Shown piece after piece: positions 31,958 to 36,161 of a DNA stretch of 36,161 nt (within the stretch, counting starts at the first letter, position 1; every line of letters begins with the position of its first letter). Location: assembly GCA_944322635.1 (NCBI GenBank), contig CALUPL010000027.1:1-36161 (forward strand), written 5' to 3'. The notes below the pieces were generated by a model, which was not told the DNA's origin, did no database searches, and worked only from the letters and a program-made list of their open reading frames with translations. Made by a program: the position numbers and the translations under genes. The stretch comes from an uncultured Mailhella sp. (lineage in GTDB: Bacteria > Desulfobacterota > Desulfovibrionia > Desulfovibrionales > Desulfovibrionaceae).

Positions 31958-32830
31958 ATGCTACAGAGCGAGCTCATCAGCATCATTGAACAGACGGCTC
32001 CCCTTTCCCTTATGGCGGACTGGGATCATTCCGGCGTTCAGGTGGCCTCGGCCCGTGCCGACATACGTCATCTGGCCGTATGCCTCGACCCTGCGCCCGA
32101 ACAGCTGCGCGCGGCCGTGGAAGCCGGAGCGGACATGGTGCTTACGCATCATCCGCTTGCCATGCGCCCCGCATGGACAAACGCCCTGAACGGCTACACC
32201 GACGCGCTTTCCATTCTCTACAGAAACGACGTGCCTCTGTACGCAAGCCACACCACGCTGGACGCCAATCCCCTCGGCCCGAGCGCGTGGCTGCCCGATC
32301 TGCTCGGCCTTGCGGACCGCGTGATTCTGGAAAAGACGGGCACGTTCACTGCGCCGGACGGAACGCAGACGGAAGGCGGATTCGGCTGTGCAGGCACGCT
32401 GCCTGCGCCCATGAGCCTGAAAAAGCTGTGCGCCGTCATGCGCGGTTCCCTGCCGCTTGAAAGAATGTGCGCCGTCCCCCGCCTCATCGGCGATCCCGAC
32501 ATGACCGTAAGACGCGTGGCCGTGTGCACGGGGTCCGGCTCCTCCCTTCTGGAAGAGGCCGCCGCCGCAGGCGCCGATCTCTTCATTACCGGCGACGTGA
32601 AGTATCACGACGCCCTTGCCCTGGCTTCGCGTCACGACGGACGCAGCCCGAATTTCTGTCCCATGGCCATTCTTGACGTGGGACATTTCTCCCTGGAAGA
32701 AGAAATGATCCGCCGCTTCGCCGAACTTCTGAAAACGAAGCTCGACGACGTGACGGTAACGTTTTTGCCGGGCAGGGATCCCTTCCTGCCCTTGACCTTT
32801 CTTTCTGAAGTACCGGAGGTACTGTCGTGA
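31958..32830 (+). CDS. Nif3-like dinuclear metal-centre protein (290 aa)
   Basis: A member of the Nif3/YbgI/DUF34 family of toroidal hexameric proteins that bind two metal ions per subunit; the biological reaction is not firmly known. The metal-binding residues are visible: His64-His65-Pro in LTHHPL, ASHTTLDANP with His and Asp, and the C-terminal DVGHFSLEEEM with His and Glu. Length fits the family. Its stop overlaps the next start (GTGA), and the pairing of Nif3-like with a zinc-ribbon/coiled-coil protein is seen in many bacteria. GAAGG upstream is a weak ribosome-binding site. Confidence 0.92.
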   Translation: MLQSELISIIEQTAPLSLMADWDHSGVQVASARADIRHLAVCLDPAPEQLRAAVEAGADMVLTHHPLAMRPAWTNALNGYTDALSILYRNDVPLYASHTTLDANPLGPSAWLPDLLGLADRVILEKTGTFTAPDGTQTEGGFGCAGTLPAPMSLKKLCAVMRGSLPLERMCAVPRLIGDPDMTVRRVAVCTGSGSSLLEEAAAAGADLFITGDVKYHDALALASRHDGRSPNFCPMAILDVGHFSLEEEMIRRFAELLKTKLDDVTVTFLPGRDPFLPLTFLSEVPEVLS

Positions 32831-33594
32831 GCCTCTATATCGAACAGATTCGCCAGCTTGTGGCTCTCCAGCACGTGGACGACGGCATTCACGCCGTTCA
32901 GAGCGAAATGGACGCCGCTCCCAAGGACGTGGAAAACCTGCAGAAGCGCTTCACCTCGCAGGATACGCAGCGCAACTGGATTCTGGACAAGCTCCAGCAC
33001 CTGCAGGAACAGCAGAAGCGCCTCGACTCCGAAATCAAGGATGACGAGTCCCGCCTGATGAACAGCAAGAACAAGCTCATGCAGGTGGAAAACGAGCGCG
33101 AATATCAGGCCATGATCCGCGAAATGGACAGCATGGAAATGCAGAACCAGACCCGCGAAGAAGAACGCATGGCCCTGCAGGAGGAACGTTCCCTGCAGGA
33201 AAGCAATCTGCAGTCCGTCGAGGAAACCTGGAACGAACTCAAGGCCGAGCTGGAAAGCCAGAAGGAAAATCTGGAAAAGCGCATCGCCGAATGCCGCAGC
33301 CGCCTGGAAGCTCTGGAACAGCAGCGCTCCGAAGTGGCCGCCCTCATTTCCCCGCCCGTGCTCAGCCGCTATGAATTCATACGCGACCGCCTGCGTCATC
33401 CCGTCATCGTTCCCGTGGAAGCGGGCATCTGCTCCGGCTGCCACATCGCCATTCCTCCGCAGGTGTTCATTGATCTGCAGCGCGGCAACCACATCATGAG
33501 CTGCCCCAACTGTCAGCGTCTCATGTACTGGGCGCACGACTTCCAGGATCCCAACGCTCCCAAGCCCGAACCCAAGGCCGAAAGCGCGGAATAA
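32827..33594 (+). CDS. Coiled-coil C4 zinc-ribbon protein (CT398-like, 255 aa)
   Basis: A protein of the bacterial C4-type zinc-ribbon family. A long, Gln/Glu/Lys-rich coiled coil (about residues 5-180) is followed by a zinc ribbon with Cys202-x2-Cys205 and Cys226-x2-Cys229. The GTG start has GGAGGT at good spacing and overlaps the Nif3-like stop. Relatives are thought to act as adaptors in nucleic-acid or secretion/flagellar contexts, but no clear function is established. rnpB follows 32 bp after the stop codon. Confidence 0.88.
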   Translation: MSLYIEQIRQLVALQHVDDGIHAVQSEMDAAPKDVENLQKRFTSQDTQRNWILDKLQHLQEQQKRLDSEIKDDESRLMNSKNKLMQVENEREYQAMIREMDSMEMQNQTREEERMALQEERSLQESNLQSVEETWNELKAELESQKENLEKRIAECRSRLEALEQQRSEVAALISPPVLSRYEFIRDRLRHPVIVPVEAGICSGCHIAIPPQVFIDLQRGNHIMSCPNCQRLMYWAHDFQDPNAPKPEPKAESAE

Positions 33595-33626
33595 CGCCTG
33601 CGGGCGCCTGAAAACAACAGATTACG

Positions 33627-33983
33627 GAGTCGGACGGGCTGTCGCTGCGGACCATTCGGTCCGGGGAGGAAAGTCCGGGCTTCACAGGGCAGGATGCTGG
33701 CTAACGGCCAGAGCGGGTGACCGCTGGAAAGCGCAACAGAAAGCAGACCGCCGTTCTTCGGAACGGTAAGGGTGAAACGGTGAGGCAAGAGCTCACCGGC
33801 TGGCGTGGCGACACGTCAGGCCAGGCAAGCCCCATCCGAAGCAAAACCAAATAGGGAAACCGGCCGGCCCGGCCCATGGTTTCCGGGTAGGTTGCTTGAA
33901 GGCGCGGGCAACCGCGTCTCTAGAGGAATGACAGCCGCCGCTCCTCCGGGAACGGCACAAAACCCGGCTTACAGTCCGACTCC
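33627..33983 (+). ncRNA. rnpB: RNase P RNA, bacterial class A
   Basis: The catalytic RNA of RNase P, which matures tRNA 5' ends. The ends pair (GAGTCGGAC with GTCCGACTC). Conserved blocks are visible: GGGGAGGAAAGTCCGGGCTTC near the 5' end (about 33661), the CACAGGGCAGGATGCTGGCTAACG region, AGGGTGAAACGGTGAGGCAAGAG (about 33769), CCAAATAGG, and GGTAGGTTGCTTGAAGG followed by the 3' AGAGGAATGACAG region (about 33920). Each block is given in part only. The length of about 357 nt fits class A. A terminator hairpin follows directly. Confidence 0.97.
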
Positions 33984-33988
33984 CCTGT

Positions 33989-34031
33989 CATGGGGAGGGA
34001 GCGAAAGTTCCCTCCCCATGCTTCATTTTTT
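33989..34031 (+). terminator. Rho-independent terminator of rnpB
   Basis: A perfect 12-bp stem (33989-34000 with 34009-34020), an 8-nt loop and a T6 run at about 34026-34031. The ribosome-binding site of ispDF follows within ten bases, so ispDF must be read through this terminator or start from a promoter inside or beyond it. Confidence 0.9.
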
Positions 34032-34042
34032 CCGAGGTCATC

Positions 34043-35236
34043 ATGCACAACGAATGCTGGGGCGTCATTCTCGCCGCAGGCCGGGGCAGCCGCATGGCGC
34101 AGGCCACGGGCGGCGAGGCCAAGCAGTTTCTGAACTACGGGGGAGAGCCTCTGTGGCTGCGTTCCGCGCGGGCCATGGCCGCCTCGCCCCTCGTGCACGG
34201 TCTTGTGCTGGTCTTTCCCCCGGACCGGCTGGAGGAAGCCGGAAATACGGCCCTTGAACTCGACCGCAGACATTCCTGCGGCGTGCCTCTGCGCTTTGCC
34301 GCTGGCGGAGAACGGCGTCAGGATTCCGTAAGGCACGCGCTGGACGTTCTGCCGCAGACCTGCGAAAGCGTGCTCATCCACGACGGCGCACGTCCCTTTC
34401 TGCGCACGGCCCTGGTCACGAAGCTGGCCCGCGCCCTGCATGAGAAGGGTGTGTCCGGCGTCATTCCCGGCGTGCCCGTCACCGACACCGTCAAGGAAAC
34501 CGGACCTTCCGGTCTCGTCATCCGCACGCCCGAGCGCGAAAGCCTCCGCGCCGTGCAGACCCCGCAGGCCTTCCTGACGTCCGAACTGCGCGCGGCCCAC
34601 GAGAGGGCCTGCGCCGAGGGCTGGAACGTCACCGACGACGCCTCCCTCATGGAGCGCTGCGGTCTTTCGGTCCTCGTCGTCGAAGGGGACGGGGACAACG
34701 TCAAAATCACCAGTCCCGGAGATCTTGCCCTGCTTGCCGAACCAAAGATGCCTCTGCCCTGCTGCGGCTACGGCTACGACGTGCACGCCTACGGCGGCGA
34801 CCGTCCTCTCATGCTCGGCGGAGTGGAAATCGGCGGAGAATACCGCATCCGCGCCCACTCCGACGGCGACGTGCTGCTCCACGCCCTCATGGACGCCGTT
34901 CTCGGCTGCTTCGCCGGGGGCGACATCGGCCGTCTCTTTCCCGACAGCGACCCCGCCTTCGAGAACATTTCCTCCTCCGTTCTGCTCGACCGCGTCATGA
35001 CCCTGGCCGCCGAGGCCGGCGTGCGCATCGTGCATGCGGACCTCACCGTCATCGCCCAGAAGCCCCGGCTCGCGCCCCGTGCCGATGCCGTACGCCGCAA
35101 CGTGGCCCGTCTTCTGGATCTTTCTCCGGATCATGTGGCCTTCAAGGCCACCACGGAAGAAAAGCTGGGCTTCACCGGAGAACTCAGGGGCATCAAGGCC
35201 GTGGCCCTGGTCACGGCGCTGCGCGCCGCAGGCTGA
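34043..35236 (+). CDS. ispDF: Bifunctional MEP cytidylyltransferase/MECDP synthase (397 aa)
   Basis: Catalyses two steps of the methylerythritol phosphate route to isoprenoids. The IspD domain (about 1-230) has the CTP-binding motif LAAGRGSRM (10-18) with Lys27 and the substrate region VLIHDGARPF; it makes CDP-methylerythritol from MEP and CTP. The IspF domain (about 240-397) forms the cyclic diphosphate, with metal ligands Asp246, His248 and His280, plus AHSDGDVLLHALMDA and KATTEEKLGFTG. The fused form occurs in alpha- and epsilonproteobacteria and in Desulfovibrio-type bacteria. GAGGT precedes the start. It lies right after rnpB. Confidence 0.97.
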   Translation: MHNECWGVILAAGRGSRMAQATGGEAKQFLNYGGEPLWLRSARAMAASPLVHGLVLVFPPDRLEEAGNTALELDRRHSCGVPLRFAAGGERRQDSVRHALDVLPQTCESVLIHDGARPFLRTALVTKLARALHEKGVSGVIPGVPVTDTVKETGPSGLVIRTPERESLRAVQTPQAFLTSELRAAHERACAEGWNVTDDASLMERCGLSVLVVEGDGDNVKITSPGDLALLAEPKMPLPCCGYGYDVHAYGGDRPLMLGGVEIGGEYRIRAHSDGDVLLHALMDAVLGCFAGGDIGRLFPDSDPAFENISSSVLLDRVMTLAAEAGVRIVHADLTVIAQKPRLAPRADAVRRNVARLLDLSPDHVAFKATTEEKLGFTGELRGIKAVALVTALRAAG

Positions 35237-35277
35237 ACGCCCGGTTCCGGCCCGCCCGGCCCGCTTCAGGAGACACC

Positions 35278-36161
35278 ATGCACCGTTACGACGTCGCCGT
35301 CATAGGAGCCGGTCCTGCCGGACTCCTCTGTGCCAGAAACGCGGCCCGCAGAGGACGTTCCGTTCTTCTTGCCGACAGTCACGAACGTCCCGGCGTCAAG
35401 CTCGCCGTGGCCGGCGGCGGACGCGGCAACTTCACCAACAGCACCCTCACCGAACGGCACTATGTCACGGGCGATCCCGCCTTGGTGCGCGCCGTGCTGC
35501 GCTTCTTTCCCTGCGAAAAGGTGCTGGAGCTTCTGCGCGAACTGCGCCTGCCCTTCGAGGAACGCGACTTCGGACAGATCTTCGGTCTGCGTCCGGCCTC
35601 GTTCCTGGCCGACCGGCTGGCCGTGCAGTGCGAGGATGCGGGCGTCGATCTTCTTTTCGGCGGCACGGCGACCTCCTTCACGCGGCCGCGCACCTCGCCC
35701 GCCTTCGGACGAGGCACGGAGAACGCCTTCACCTTCGCCGTCGGCAAAGAACGCATCGAGGCGCGCTCGCTTGTCATCGCCTCCGGCTCGCCGGCCTGTC
35801 CGGCGCTCGGCGCCGACGACGGCATGGCCCGCCTCGCCGCTTCCTGGGGACAGGAACTCGTGCCCTTCCGCCCCGTGCTCGTGCCGCTCGTCATGCCCTC
35901 CGACTGGCCGCTTTCCGGTCTTGAAGGCATCAGCCTCAACGTGAGGATCACCGTGCAGAGAAACGGCCGGCCCCTGCCCCCGGATCCCGAAGGCATACGT
36001 TCCCTTCTCTTCACGCATCGCGGCATCAGCGGTCCGGCCGTGCTCACGGCCTCCTGCTTCCGGATGCCCGGCGACGATCTTCTCATCGACTTTCTGCCGG
36101 AGCTGCCTGTCATGGAGCTTCTGGACGAAAAGGAGCACGGCAGACTGATCGTGCGCAATCT
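35278..36161 (+). CDS. HI0933/BaiN-like NAD(P)/FAD-dependent oxidoreductase, 5' part (at least 294 aa)
   Basis: The reading frame stays open to the window edge, so the C-terminus is missing. The N-terminal FAD motif VIGAGPAG (residues 9-16) and the hallmark KLAVAGGGRGNFTNS (family pattern KLxxSGGGRCNxTN, with Gly in place of Cys) place it in the HI0933/BaiN aminoacetone oxidase-like family; LIDFLPE and THRGISGPAVLTAS in the C-terminal half also fit. Family members are poorly understood flavoenzymes; BaiN is linked to bile-acid reduction, but that role cannot be transferred here. The start has AGGAGA and lies 41 bp after ispDF, probably in the same transcript. Confidence 0.88.
   Translation, partial: MHRYDVAVIGAGPAGLLCARNAARRGRSVLLADSHERPGVKLAVAGGGRGNFTNSTLTERHYVTGDPALVRAVLRFFPCEKVLELLRELRLPFEERDFGQIFGLRPASFLADRLAVQCEDAGVDLLFGGTATSFTRPRTSPAFGRGTENAFTFAVGKERIEARSLVIASGSPACPALGADDGMARLAASWGQELVPFRPVLVPLVMPSDWPLSGLEGISLNVRITVQRNGRPLPPDPEGIRSLLFTHRGISGPAVLTASCFRMPGDDLLIDFLPELPVMELLDEKEHGRLIVRN

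Noticed and set aside
1..36161. CRISPR arrays, tRNA or rRNA genes
   Set aside because: No regularly spaced direct repeats and no cloverleaf-type or rRNA sequences were recognised on either strand by inspection.

Overview
The window looks like a chromosomal segment of a Gram-negative anaerobe, most likely a Desulfovibrio/Bilophila-type member of the Desulfovibrionaceae. This is inferred from a TAXI-type TRAP transporter set beside APS-reductase-like and fumarate-reductase-like flavoproteins with ferredoxins, a bifunctional IspDF, an RNase P RNA lying between a zinc-ribbon gene and ispDF, an RND pump, and G/A-rich terminator hairpins reused as a dispersed repeat. No species can be named from the sequence alone. 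Genes are fairly GC-rich and are separated by a few very AT-rich regulatory patches (about 820-1010, 2080-2200 and 10380-10550).

Layout. 1-2700: one copy of a conserved repeat with hairpins, a small phage-CII-like regulator (minus), an NlpC/P60 lipoprotein (plus), and about 1.1 kb with no convincing gene. 2747-9662: a LysR regulator divergent from a complete RND efflux operon (outer-membrane factor, adaptor, pump) that ends in a strong terminator. 9746-10554: a gene-free stretch with many hairpins and the second copy of the repeat seen at the window start. 10555-22855: a ten-gene, 12.3 kb, same-strand operon. It runs MarR regulator, ferredoxin/GltD-like oxidoreductase, flavoprotein 1, fused TRAP permease, TAXI binding protein, dicluster ferredoxin, AprA-like flavoprotein 2, MmgE/PrpD protein, opine-dehydrogenase-like protein, and Asp/Glu-racemase/maleate-isomerase-like protein. 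23260-30552 (all minus): a BMP-type (nucleoside-like) ABC importer whose parts are split by an embedded DHA2 MFS transporter, plus a small unknown protein. 30919-36161: a DsbA/FrnE-like protein (minus), then Nif3-like and zinc-ribbon proteins, rnpB, ispDF and the 5' part of a HI0933/BaiN-like flavoprotein.

The 10.5-22.9 kb operon is the part most likely to be an undescribed system. The sequence directly shows tight spacing, overlapping stops and starts, good ribosome-binding sites, an AT-rich promoter followed by two nearly identical 21-bp palindromes, and a terminator-like hairpin at the end. The family assignments suggest that an organic (amino)acid is imported by the TAXI-TRAP system, rearranged or cleaved by the MmgE/PrpD, opine-dehydrogenase and racemase/isomerase proteins, and oxidised or reduced by two flavoproteins wired to ferredoxins and to an NAD(P)H oxidoreductase. 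The substrate is unknown; fumarate-like, tricarboxylate-like or opine/iminodisuccinate-like compounds are all possible.
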